Shown here one piece after another: positions 6,756-13,346 of a stretch of DNA of 24,909 nucleotides. The stretch is from JAYWDA01 sp043779185 (GTDB lineage: Bacteria > Bdellovibrionota > Bdellovibrionia > Bdellovibrionales > Bdellovibrionaceae): NCBI GenBank assembly GCA_043779185.1, contig JAYWEQ010000039.1, positions 1-24,909 on the forward strand, in the 5' to 3' direction. How positions within the stretch are numbered: the first letter of the stretch is position 1; each line of letters opens with the position of its first letter. The notes beneath the pieces are model-generated. The model had not been told where the DNA came from, searched no databases, and worked only from the letters and a program-made list of their open reading frames with translations. The translations under genes and the position numbers were made by a program.

Positions 6756-7553
6756 TTAAAAGACGAGTCCTAATTTTGCAGTGTACCTGTCAGCCTCGAA
6801 GGCTTTCGAATACTCAAGTCCTAATGAAAAGAGCAATAGGTGAACATTCACGCCGGCAAAAATCTGCGTCGTGCTGAGGCTGGCATCTAAAGACGTTGTT
6901 CCCAAAGGAAATGAAGATCCGAAAAAATTACCTGTTCCAGAAAAATTAAGATTATCTTTGGCTTGTAGATAACCTACACCCAAATAAGGCTCAACGATGG
7001 GAAGGCTGGGACTGACCAGAAGCTGAAGGCCAGTGATCGTATTTTTATTTTCGACATTTCCAGTGATTGTAGGAGTGGTTTCTGTAAAATTTATTTTTGA
7101 AGAAGACGCAAAGGCACGAAATGCCAAGTTAAATGGAATTACAATTAACGACTCACTGAGCGTATATTTCAATGCTGCCGAAGAGCCTTGAAAATCAACA
7201 CCATTTGATCCCACTTTAGGAGTGTAAATAAGTTCTCCGGTAAAACCTAAAGGAACGCTGACCGCCAATAAAATTCCACCATGATAAAGATTTGGCAATG
7301 AGTCCGAAGAGGAAGAAGCTTTGACTATTTTATCAGTGTTAGGACTTGGATTTTGCCCGGCAACGAGCGCCATCTCAAGACCGAAAATTTTTCCTAATGT
7401 GGCCGCCCCCATCACTGATGTGTGGGCCGAGTTGGATGAGAACTCTTTGCTCATCGTTTCCAAATCACTTTGCGAAACGGCGCTAAAACTGGTGCCTGCA
7501 TAAGCACCAACATAGAACAAACAAGAAAATGCAAAAATCAACTTTTGTAACAT
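6756..7553 (-). CDS. Outer-membrane beta-barrel protein
   Basis: The 265-aa product begins with a signal peptide, MLQKLIFAFSCLFYVGAYA, with cleavage expected near residue 19. The rest is rich in alternating hydrophobic and polar stretches, Gly, Ser and Thr, and ends TAKLGLVF. A C-terminal Phe is typical of proteins assembled by the Bam complex. It resembles the DUF6588-like barrels of predatory and marine bacteria, but the exact family is uncertain and no transport substrate can be named. AGGGG before the ATG supports the start. It lies 38 bases after the parvulin gene and four bases before oxyR, so it probably shares a transcript with oxyR. Whether that link is functional is unknown. Confidence 0.8.
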   Translation of the reverse strand: MLQKLIFAFSCLFYVGAYAGTSFSAVSQSDLETMSKEFSSNSAHTSVMGAATLGKIFGLEMALVAGQNPSPNTDKIVKASSSSDSLPNLYHGGILLAVSVPLGFTGELIYTPKVGSNGVDFQGSSAALKYTLSESLIVIPFNLAFRAFASSSKINFTETTPTITGNVENKNTITGLQLLVSPSLPIVEPYLGVGYLQAKDNLNFSGTGNFFGSSFPLGTTSLDASLSTTQIFAGVNVHLLLFSLGLEYSKAFEADRYTAKLGLVF

Positions 7554-7591
7554 AGGTTCCCCTAAATAAAGTTTAGAAATCAGTTGTAAGG

Positions 7592-7861
7592 TTAGCTTAA
7601 TCTTTTGATCAAGTGATAGCCAAAAGGAGTCCTGACCACGAGAGATATCTCTTGGAGCTTTAACAGTTGGGCGGCTGCAGCAAAGGTCGGGTCCAGGCGA
7701 CGAAGGTCAATCAGCCCAAGATTTCCTTCTTGCTTCGATGAGGGGCATTTCGAAAACTTGACGGCTAAAGTTTCAAAGGCCACTCCATCTTTAAGTTTTT
7801 TCTGCAGATCTTCAGCTTCATACTGATGGTCCACAAGAATATGGGCTAACGCGAGCTTCAG
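7592..7861 (-). CDS. ppiC: Single-domain parvulin prolyl isomerase (PpiC-like), CTG start proposed
   Basis: Parvulins speed cis-trans isomerisation at prolines. The conserved parts are LALAHILV (first strand), FETLAVKFSKCPSSKQEGNLG, LDPTFAAAAQLLK and VRTPFGYHLIKRL, which is a complete small parvulin. The first ordinary start, GTG at 7834, would remove the first strand with its active-site His. The only in-frame start-like codon upstream before a stop is CTG at 7861-7859, giving 89 aa, the normal family length. That CTG overlaps the stop of the HigA-type gene (CTGA), so translation is probably coupled to it. There is no separate good ribosome site. There is no signal peptide, so it is cytoplasmic. 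Function is fairly sure; the start is inferred. Confidence 0.8.
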   Translation of the reverse strand: MKLALAHILVDHQYEAEDLQKKLKDGVAFETLAVKFSKCPSSKQEGNLGLIDLRRLDPTFAAAAQLLKLQEISLVVRTPFGYHLIKRLS

Positions 7862-8124
7862 GCTTTAGCTTTCAAGCGTTTTTCAGCCTCATAAAGATCG
7901 ACCTTATTTTGAGCGCTCAGCCAAAACTCAGGTGTTGTTTTAGTTAACCGGGACAATTTAATAGCCATGATCGGAGATATTGCTTGGCGACCATTCACAA
8001 TTCGATTAACAACCTTAATATCGCAGCCAATCATATCGGCCACTTCTTTTTGGGTCCAACCCTTAGGCGAGATAAATTTTGAATCCAAAATTTCTCCGGG
8101 TACCACTGGTTTTTTAACCGTCAT
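7858..8124 (-). CDS. higA: HigA-family antitoxin-like XRE regulator, without a toxin gene
   Basis: An 88-aa helix-turn-helix protein of the HigA/VapI group. Visible hallmarks are the N-terminal PGEILDSKFI, the helix-turn-helix WTQKEVADMIGCDIKVVNRIVNGRQAIS, and the C-terminal MAIKLSRLTKTTPEFWLSAQNKVDLYEA. HigA normally blocks the HigB RNase and represses its own operon. No HigB-like frame lies upstream (about 200 bases to the ABC-F gene) or downstream, where a parvulin gene overlaps its stop instead. It is therefore an orphan antitoxin or a plain regulator. AAGGAG before the ATG sets the start. A sigma70-type promoter lies at 8190-8162, with an inverted repeat over the -10 region that may be its own operator. 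Confidence 0.88.
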   Translation of the reverse strand: MTVKKPVVPGEILDSKFISPKGWTQKEVADMIGCDIKVVNRIVNGRQAISPIMAIKLSRLTKTTPEFWLSAQNKVDLYEAEKRLKAKA

Positions 8125-8141
8125 TGAGGCTCCTTGTTAAA

Positions 8142-8164
8142 TTTAGTTCGCTGTCTAATCTAAA
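8142..8164. promoter_or_regulatory. Candidate HigA operator (inverted repeat)
   Basis: TTTAG (8142-8146) and CTAAA (8160-8164) form an inverted repeat with a 13-base spacer. It covers the transcription start region and touches the -10 box of the predicted higA promoter. That position would allow self-repression, as is usual for HigA. The arms are short, so this is tentative. Confidence 0.3.
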
Positions 8165-8190
8165 ATAGAGGGAGCCAAAGGCGTTGTAAA
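8162..8190 (-). promoter_or_regulatory. Sigma70-like promoter of the higA-ppiC genes
   Basis: Read on the reverse strand, TTTACA (8190-8185) and TATTTT (8167-8162) are separated by exactly 17 bases, which is close to consensus. A transcript would start near 8155 and reach the higA ATG after about 30 bases, passing the AAGGAG ribosome site. Confidence 0.6.
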
Positions 8191-8203
8191 CCTAATGGAG
8201 ACT

Positions 8204-8240
8204 TATGACTAATAAAGTCATACGTCAAAGGCGACCTTTG
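8204..8240. repeat. Two adjacent perfect inverted repeats in the ABC-F leader
   Basis: TATGACT (8204-8210) and AGTCATA (8216-8222) pair around five bases. CAAAGG (8226-8231) and CCTTTG (8235-8240) pair around three bases. The first hairpin would hold the start codon of the candidate leader ORF. They may shape leader translation or be protein-binding sites. There is no T-run, so a simple terminator is unlikely. Confidence 0.5.
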
Positions 8241-8294
8241 TTCGGTAAAAATGCTCAATTATTGCTCATCAGGTGCCAAGGGAAAGATTTGTGA
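8205..8294 (+). CDS. Candidate 29-aa leader peptide before the ABC-F gene
   Basis: An ATG at 8205, with GGAG at 8197-8200, opens a 29-codon frame ending in TGA at 8292-8294, 31 bases before the ABC-F ATG. The peptide begins MTNKVIRQRRPLFGKNAQ, with an Arg-rich IRQRRP segment. Several antibiotic-resistance ABC-F genes are controlled by ribosome stalling in a short upstream frame, which makes this position suggestive. The start codon sits inside a perfect 7-bp inverted repeat. No obvious structure hides the ABC-F ribosome site, so the mechanism is not evident. It may be a chance frame. Confidence 0.35.
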   Translation: MTNKVIRQRRPLFGKNAQLLLIRCQGKDL

Positions 8295-8325
8295 CAAAAA
8301 CGTCGTCCTCAGCTAGAAGAAAGTG

Positions 8326-9960
8326 ATGATACATCTTTCAAATATCTCCAAGCAATACGGCAGTAAAATTCTTTATAGAAATGGATCTTTCCAAATCAAT
8401 GCAGGAGAAAAAATTGGCCTTGTTGGTCCGAATGGAGCTGGGAAAACTACCATTTTCCGCATCATCACAGGCGAAGAAGGCTTCGATCAAGGTCAGATAT
8501 CAAAGTCCGAGCGCACCGTGATCGGCTATTTTTCACAAAATATTGAAGAGATGAGCGGTCGCACGGCTCTTGAAGAAGTCAAATCAGCCGCAGGCCGTGT
8601 GCCGGAAATTCAAATTCGACTTCAAAATCTTGAACAAAAATTATCGGAAATCCTGTCGGATGATGCCATGGCTAAAGTGCTCGAGGAGTACGGAGAACTG
8701 CAAGCTGAGTTTGAAAGCTTGGGCGGTTATGATTTAGAAAATCGTGCGGCCGAAATTCTAACCGGTCTTGGCATTGGCCCTGAAGATTATCATCGCCCTA
8801 CAGAAAGTTTTAGTGGCGGCTGGAAAATGCGAATTGCCCTGGCAAAAATTTTAGTTTTGAATCCACAAGTCTTGCTGATGGATGAACCGACAAATCATCT
8901 GGATTTAGAATCCATTATTTGGCTGGAACAATGGATGGTGGATTTTAAGGGCTCTTTATTAATGACCAGCCATGACCGCGAATTTATGAATCGAATTGTC
9001 ACTAAGATTGTTGAAGTCGCTCATCAATCAATCACTGTCTATTCTGGAAATTATGATTTCTATGCTCGTGAACGCCAAATTCGAAAAGAGCAGCTGGTCG
9101 CGGCCGCCCGTCGGCAAGATGATATGCTGGCCAAAGAAGAAGAATTTATTGCTCGGTTTGCGGCCCGTGCTTCCCATGCAGCCCAAGTTCAATCTCGTGT
9201 AAAGAAATTAGAAAAAATTGAACGTATTGAAATTCCCATCGAAGAAAAAGCCGTTCAATTTGAATGGCCGGTTCCTCCGCGCGGTGGCGATGAAGTCGTT
9301 AAAATAGAAAACTTGGGTAAAACTTGGAAAACAAGTGAGGGTCGTGAAAAATTAGTCTTTAAACAAGCCAATGCCTTAGTTAAAAGACAAGACCGAGTGG
9401 CTGTCGTCGGTGTGAATGGGGCCGGAAAGTCGACACTTTTAAAAATCATCACCGGCCAAGCCCAAGCCACCGAAGGAAAGTTCAATGTTGGCGCCAGCAT
9501 TGACGTTGGTTATTTTAGTCAAAATTCCTTAGATGTTTTAGATCCAAAAATGACTATTATGGAAGAGGTCCACAGTCGTATTCCTAATTCAACCGTCGGC
9601 TCTGTTCGAAGTCTTTTGGGAGCCATGAAGTTTTCTGGTGACGATGTTGATAAAAAAATATCTATTCTATCAGGCGGCGAGAAAAGTCGCGTGGTCTTGG
9701 CCACCATCTTAGCACGACCTGTGAATTTTTTAGTGCTGGATGAACCGACCAATCACCTTGATATCACATCCCGCGAAGTTTTACTGGAAGCCATCAAAGG
9801 CTTTCCTGGAACTGTCATGATTGTCAGCCATGACCGGCATTTTTTGCGAGCCATCACGACAAAAGTTTTTGAATTGGATCGACATCAGCTTTTAGTCACC
9901 GAAGGAACCTGGGATTATTATCTAGAAAAAAAACGCTCGACCATGCTTTCCGGAAGCTAG
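8326..9960 (+). CDS. ABC-F family ATPase (two nucleotide-binding domains, no membrane part)
   Basis: ABC-F proteins bind the ribosome and adjust translation or protect it from antibiotics. The 544-aa protein has two ATP-binding halves joined by a charged linker. Half one shows GPNGAGKT, signature SFSGGWKMR and LLMDEPTNHLD. Half two shows GVNGAGKST, LSGGEKSR and LVLDEPTNHLD. The EPTNHLD form of Walker B is typical of ABC-F. The linker (about 245-305: FIARFAARASHAAQVQSRVKKLEKIERIE) is the P-site-reaching motif region. The layout is Uup/YheS-like, but the subgroup is uncertain. ATG 8326 follows AGAAGAAAG; a GTG codon just before it is in frame. A possible leader ORF and hairpins lie upstream. 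It is a lone forward gene, divergent from higA. Confidence 0.95.
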   Translation: MIHLSNISKQYGSKILYRNGSFQINAGEKIGLVGPNGAGKTTIFRIITGEEGFDQGQISKSERTVIGYFSQNIEEMSGRTALEEVKSAAGRVPEIQIRLQNLEQKLSEILSDDAMAKVLEEYGELQAEFESLGGYDLENRAAEILTGLGIGPEDYHRPTESFSGGWKMRIALAKILVLNPQVLLMDEPTNHLDLESIIWLEQWMVDFKGSLLMTSHDREFMNRIVTKIVEVAHQSITVYSGNYDFYARERQIRKEQLVAAARRQDDMLAKEEEFIARFAARASHAAQVQSRVKKLEKIERIEIPIEEKAVQFEWPVPPRGGDEVVKIENLGKTWKTSEGREKLVFKQANALVKRQDRVAVVGVNGAGKSTLLKIITGQAQATEGKFNVGASIDVGYFSQNSLDVLDPKMTIMEEVHSRIPNSTVGSVRSLLGAMKFSGDDVDKKISILSGGEKSRVVLATILARPVNFLVLDEPTNHLDITSREVLLEAIKGFPGTVMIVSHDRHFLRAITTKVFELDRHQLLVTEGTWDYYLEKKRSTMLSGS

Positions 9961-10066
9961 CTTTCTTAGCTGCTAGCCACTGACCAGACTTTGGCCTTGG
10001 ACCATTTCATGACTTCAGAACTGCCTCTTTGACGCCGATAAAACAGGTTCAAGCTGTGGAGGCCCG

Positions 10067-11173
10067 TTGAATACTTGGCTTAAAAAGCTGGTTGAACAAT
10101 TAGAGGTAGATTGGAAATCTTCAGGACATACTGAAGATCAAGGTCCCCATGTCCCTGACGACCGGGCGACGCTGCTATTTATTTTAGATAATTACAGTAA
10201 ATACTTGCTAGATATCGATGGTCACCCGATTCGTAAAGTTCGCGAGACTCTGGATGATTTTTCCAAATTACTTTTAAAAACTTCAGAAGCTGATATGGGC
10301 GATGTCCTTTTCAAATTGCGTCAGTTTCTTTCTAGCTATCGCATCGATGAATACAGTTTCATTCAAAAAACTTTTGATGATTTTAAATCGATCATTTGGG
10401 ATTTTGCCGACCAGCTGGGCGAAGACCTTGTGATTGATAAAGTCAAAGATCGCGAAGTTTCCCAAAATTTAGATCAATTAAGGGAGGCTGTTGAATCCAA
10501 CTCGATTCATATCCTTAAATCAAAAGCGCGTGAATTTATCGATTACTACGTCGAAGTGCAAAACCAACGGGATGACCGGCGCAGTAAACGCTTGATCAGA
10601 GCCAAAAAAAACCTCCAGGTCGTAAAAAAGAAACTGGTCGAGGCTCACCACAACATGCGTGTTGATCATTTAACAAAAGCCTACAACCGACAAAGCTTTG
10701 ATGAACAATTAAAAAATCATCATCGATTGCATGCGATCTCAAAAAATCCAGTTTGCTTAATTTCACTGGATATTGATTTTTTTAAGAAAATAAACGATGC
10801 CTATGGCCATGATATTGGCGACTTCGTATTAAAAGAGTGTGTCGTGCTTTTACAAGAAGTCTTTCATCGCAAGGAAGATTTCGTAGCCCGGGTCGGTGGC
10901 GAAGAGTTTACCATTTTATTACCAGAGTATCGCATCGATGATGCTGTCAGAATGGCCGAAGAAGCGATGGCTAAGATTCGACGTGAGGTGTTTATTCAAG
11001 GCGAGCTTGAGATCAAATTCACGGTCTCTATGGGCATTGCACAACTTTTTAACAGTGAAACAGTTGAACAATGGTTAAAGCGAGCTGACCAAGCATTGTA
11101 TCATTCTAAGAACACGGGTCGTAACAAATTCACCGTTGCCGCCGATCCCGGAAAGATTCAAAGCGTAGCCTGA
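10067..11173 (+). CDS. Diguanylate cyclase with GGEEF active site and intact inhibitory site
   Basis: It makes the second messenger cyclic-di-GMP from two GTP. The 368-aa protein has a helical N-terminal part (1-170) without a recognised sensor domain, a basic coiled stretch (about 165-195), then the GGDEF domain (198-360). The domain contains DHLTKAYNRQSF, metal-binding D235 in SLDIDFFKKIND, and GGEEF at 277-281. RKED at 268-271 is the product-inhibition I-site, at the correct spacing before GGEEF. No transmembrane segment is seen, so it is soluble. The start is TTG, chosen because GTGGAGG sits four bases upstream and no better ATG exists. It follows the ABC-F gene by about 106 bases. The signal it senses is unknown. 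Confidence 0.93.
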   Translation: MNTWLKKLVEQLEVDWKSSGHTEDQGPHVPDDRATLLFILDNYSKYLLDIDGHPIRKVRETLDDFSKLLLKTSEADMGDVLFKLRQFLSSYRIDEYSFIQKTFDDFKSIIWDFADQLGEDLVIDKVKDREVSQNLDQLREAVESNSIHILKSKAREFIDYYVEVQNQRDDRRSKRLIRAKKNLQVVKKKLVEAHHNMRVDHLTKAYNRQSFDEQLKNHHRLHAISKNPVCLISLDIDFFKKINDAYGHDIGDFVLKECVVLLQEVFHRKEDFVARVGGEEFTILLPEYRIDDAVRMAEEAMAKIRREVFIQGELEIKFTVSMGIAQLFNSETVEQWLKRADQALYHSKNTGRNKFTVAADPGKIQSVA

Positions 11174-11183
11174 GCTAAAAAAG

Positions 11184-11258
11184 TGTCACACAAGTATCAC
11201 TGTCACAAAAGCCTAGACACCTGTCTAAACATTACTACTGACCACTAATCCTTAGACA
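11184..11258. promoter_or_regulatory. Cluster of TGTC/GACA repeats before the secreted-protein pair
   Basis: TGTCACA occurs at 11184-11190 and again at 11201-11207. A perfect inverted repeat TAGACA-CC-TGTCTA lies at 11214-11227, and TAGACA appears once more at 11253-11258. All fall in the 161-base gap between the diguanylate cyclase and the Rhs-like gene. This clustering suggests binding sites for one regulator of the downstream pair. The regulator is not known and no clear -35/-10 pair was found. Confidence 0.4.
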
Positions 11259-11334
11259 GCACCCGAAAAGTAACACCCTAAAACGATTCTAAGAGACAAG
11301 CAGCTTGGTCCCGACTTTGCTTTCTTAGAAGTTC

Positions 11335-12300
11335 ATGACGACAAATCCCCTGCTCTTCAAACTGATTTTCTTAGGCTTAACATCAACGGCCCTTGCCGAT
11401 GTGAATCTTCAACAAGCCTCTTACTTTAAGACTTGGACTGACTTTACAGTTGAAAGTAAAAACATAAGATACTCATTTCAAAGAACTTATCGAAGTCGAT
11501 CCATCCACCAAGGCCTTCTGGGTTTTGGCTGGTGCACTGATTTTGAAAAAAGCTTGGACCTTCGAAAAAATTCCCAAATCACATTGACAGATTGCCAGGA
11601 AGATCGAAGTTTAATTTTTAGAAAACATGGCAATGATTATGTTTCAGTCTTAAATTCAAAAGATAAAGTGATCGTTCAGAATGGCCATTTTCAACGGCAA
11701 AAAGGATTGATCAAGCAAATCTTTGATTCAGAAGGCCGATTGATCGAACTGCGATACTTAAAATGGCCCCTTGAAATATTCTACGGGCCGGACCAGAAGA
11801 TAAGTCGAATTAAAATCAATCAAGATAAAATTATTGACCTGAAGTTCACTCCAAAGGATGGAGATTCGCTCACAGTGATGGCGCCAGGGAAGGCCGCCTT
11901 TGTTTACCACCTTAAAGATAAAAATTTGATTTCTGTTTCTGTGACCGGTGGACTAAAAACAGTCTTTGATTATAACTCATTTCATAATTTAATCCGTATC
12001 AGTCAGGGTTCTAAGACCATCGAACGCATGTCTTATGAAAACAGCAAGGATTGGCTGATCGAGACCTCGACCGATTCTGTTTGCAAAGAAACCTACAGCT
12101 ATCAGTCGGACGCAAAAAAACCAATGCTCTTTAAAACCATCGTCCAAAAATTTTGTGATAGTGAACTGCAATCAGAAACTCAGTGGACCTATGAATTGCA
12201 GGAAACGCAAGGATCCGCTTACCGCATTTCAAGAACGTTTTCTCGGAAACAAAATTTAAATCCCCGCCTGGCCCTTAAAAACGGAGCTGCTGATGAGTAA
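11335..12300 (+). CDS. Secreted protein with an Rhs N-terminal (DUF6531-like) module
   Basis: The 321-aa product starts with a signal peptide (cleavage near residue 21, STALA-DVNLQ). Residues about 22-75 resemble the opening of Rhs/YD-repeat proteins: an antiparallel segment, RYSFQRTYRSRS, then GLLGFGWCTDFEKSL, the GxLGxGW motif of DUF6531. The rest contains strand-rich, degenerate YD-like repeats such as GLIKQIFDSEGRLIELRY and GGLKTVFDYNSFHNLIRIS. Rhs proteins usually run to more than 1000 aa, with a shell and a toxic C-terminus. This one has only the opening part and no toxin. Four Cys would suit an oxidised location. Its end overlaps the subtilase start by eight bases, so the two are translationally coupled. 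Its role is unknown; a partner or chaperone of the protease is one option. Confidence 0.7.
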   Translation: MTTNPLLFKLIFLGLTSTALADVNLQQASYFKTWTDFTVESKNIRYSFQRTYRSRSIHQGLLGFGWCTDFEKSLDLRKNSQITLTDCQEDRSLIFRKHGNDYVSVLNSKDKVIVQNGHFQRQKGLIKQIFDSEGRLIELRYLKWPLEIFYGPDQKISRIKINQDKIIDLKFTPKDGDSLTVMAPGKAAFVYHLKDKNLISVSVTGGLKTVFDYNSFHNLIRISQGSKTIERMSYENSKDWLIETSTDSVCKETYSYQSDAKKPMLFKTIVQKFCDSELQSETQWTYELQETQGSAYRISRTFSRKQNLNPRLALKNGAADE

Positions 12301-13345
12301 AAAAAATAAGTCTTTCGTGTTATTAGCCTTTATTTTGGTTTGCAAAATAGCTTTTGGTGCAGACTCTGATGATGTCATTGTCGCGATCATCGATACGGGA
12401 CTTGATTTTAATAACCCTGAACTTTCCCAATATCTTTGGACTAATCCGGGCGAAAGTGGTCTGGATTCACAAGGCAACGATAAAGCAAAAAATGGCATTG
12501 ACGATGATGGCAATGGCTTTATCGATGACGTCCATGGATGGGATTTCGTCAATCACCGACCCCAAGCCCAAGATCATCACGGACACGGAAGCCACATCGC
12601 TGGATTAGTGCTCTCGCAAGTGAAGAAAGTTCCCCAAGGACCCGCCGTGAAATTGATGATTTTGAAATACTATGATCAAACTTTTCTTTCGACGGACACC
12701 TTAGGTCATACGATCAAAGCTTTTAAATATGCGACGCGAATGGGCGCCCACATTATCAATTATTCAGGGGGAGGATCTCAAGCCAGCCGTGCCGAGTACC
12801 AGGCCCTGCAAGAAGCCCATGAAAAAGGTTTGCTGGTCGCAGCCGCCGCCGGAAATGACGGTCGAGATTTAAGCCAAGGAAAATTCTTTCCAGCCAATTA
12901 TCCTTTACCGAATATTTTATCTGTCACAGCGGTGGACTCCAACCACCAACTCCTTTTGACAAGCAATTTTAGTTCTCAATTTGTTGCCTTAGCAGCTCCC
13001 GGAAAAAATCAAATCTCGTGGCTTCCCGGATCCCACCTCGGCCCTATGACGGGCACCTCTCAAGCGACGGCCCTTGCCACAGGGGCCGCCGCTTTCTTCT
13101 TAATTCAAAGACCTGAATACAAATTTCGTCCTTTTGAATTGATTCGTTATTTGAAAGCGGGGGCAAGAACAGAAAAAGACCTCATTGGAAAAGTTCAGAA
13201 CGCTGACTTCCTTGATGCGGACACGCCACCTCTGCTGAGGGATTCTGGCGAAACGCCGTTTGGCCTTTCACTGGTTGAAACGATTCCCCCTAAGGGAACC
13301 CATTTACAACCTTCTATGTTTCAAAATATATTTGAGAAAAATTAA
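12293..13345 (+). CDS. Secreted subtilisin-like serine protease (S8), no propeptide
   Basis: The catalytic triad is complete: D34 in AIIDTGLD, H98 in HGHGSHIAG, and S256 in GPMTGTSQATA. The oxyanion Asn is N188 in AAAAGND. A signal peptide (about 1-22, ending KIAFGA) leads straight into the catalytic domain at residue 26. The inhibitory propeptide that most secreted subtilases need for folding is missing. NGIDDDGNGFIDD (67-79) is a calcium-binding type insertion known in some S8 enzymes. After the catalytic core there is a short tail of about 50 residues. The start overlaps the end of the Rhs-like gene, whose product might replace the propeptide as folding aid or inhibitor; that is inference. 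The gene ends one base from the converging kinase gene. Confidence 0.93.
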   Translation: MSKKNKSFVLLAFILVCKIAFGADSDDVIVAIIDTGLDFNNPELSQYLWTNPGESGLDSQGNDKAKNGIDDDGNGFIDDVHGWDFVNHRPQAQDHHGHGSHIAGLVLSQVKKVPQGPAVKLMILKYYDQTFLSTDTLGHTIKAFKYATRMGAHIINYSGGGSQASRAEYQALQEAHEKGLLVAAAAGNDGRDLSQGKFFPANYPLPNILSVTAVDSNHQLLLTSNFSSQFVALAAPGKNQISWLPGSHLGPMTGTSQATALATGAAAFFLIQRPEYKFRPFELIRYLKAGARTEKDLIGKVQNADFLDADTPPLLRDSGETPFGLSLVETIPPKGTHLQPSMFQNIFEKN

Positions 13346-13346
13346 A

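Noticed and set aside
8125..8325. Possible HigB toxin gene next to the HigA-type gene
   Set aside because: No reverse-strand frame of about 90 codons exists in this gap, and the other side is occupied by the parvulin.
9955..9982. Repeated GCTAGC near the end of the ABC-F gene as a terminator
   Set aside because: GCTAGC is self-palindromic, the stem is short and no T-run follows.
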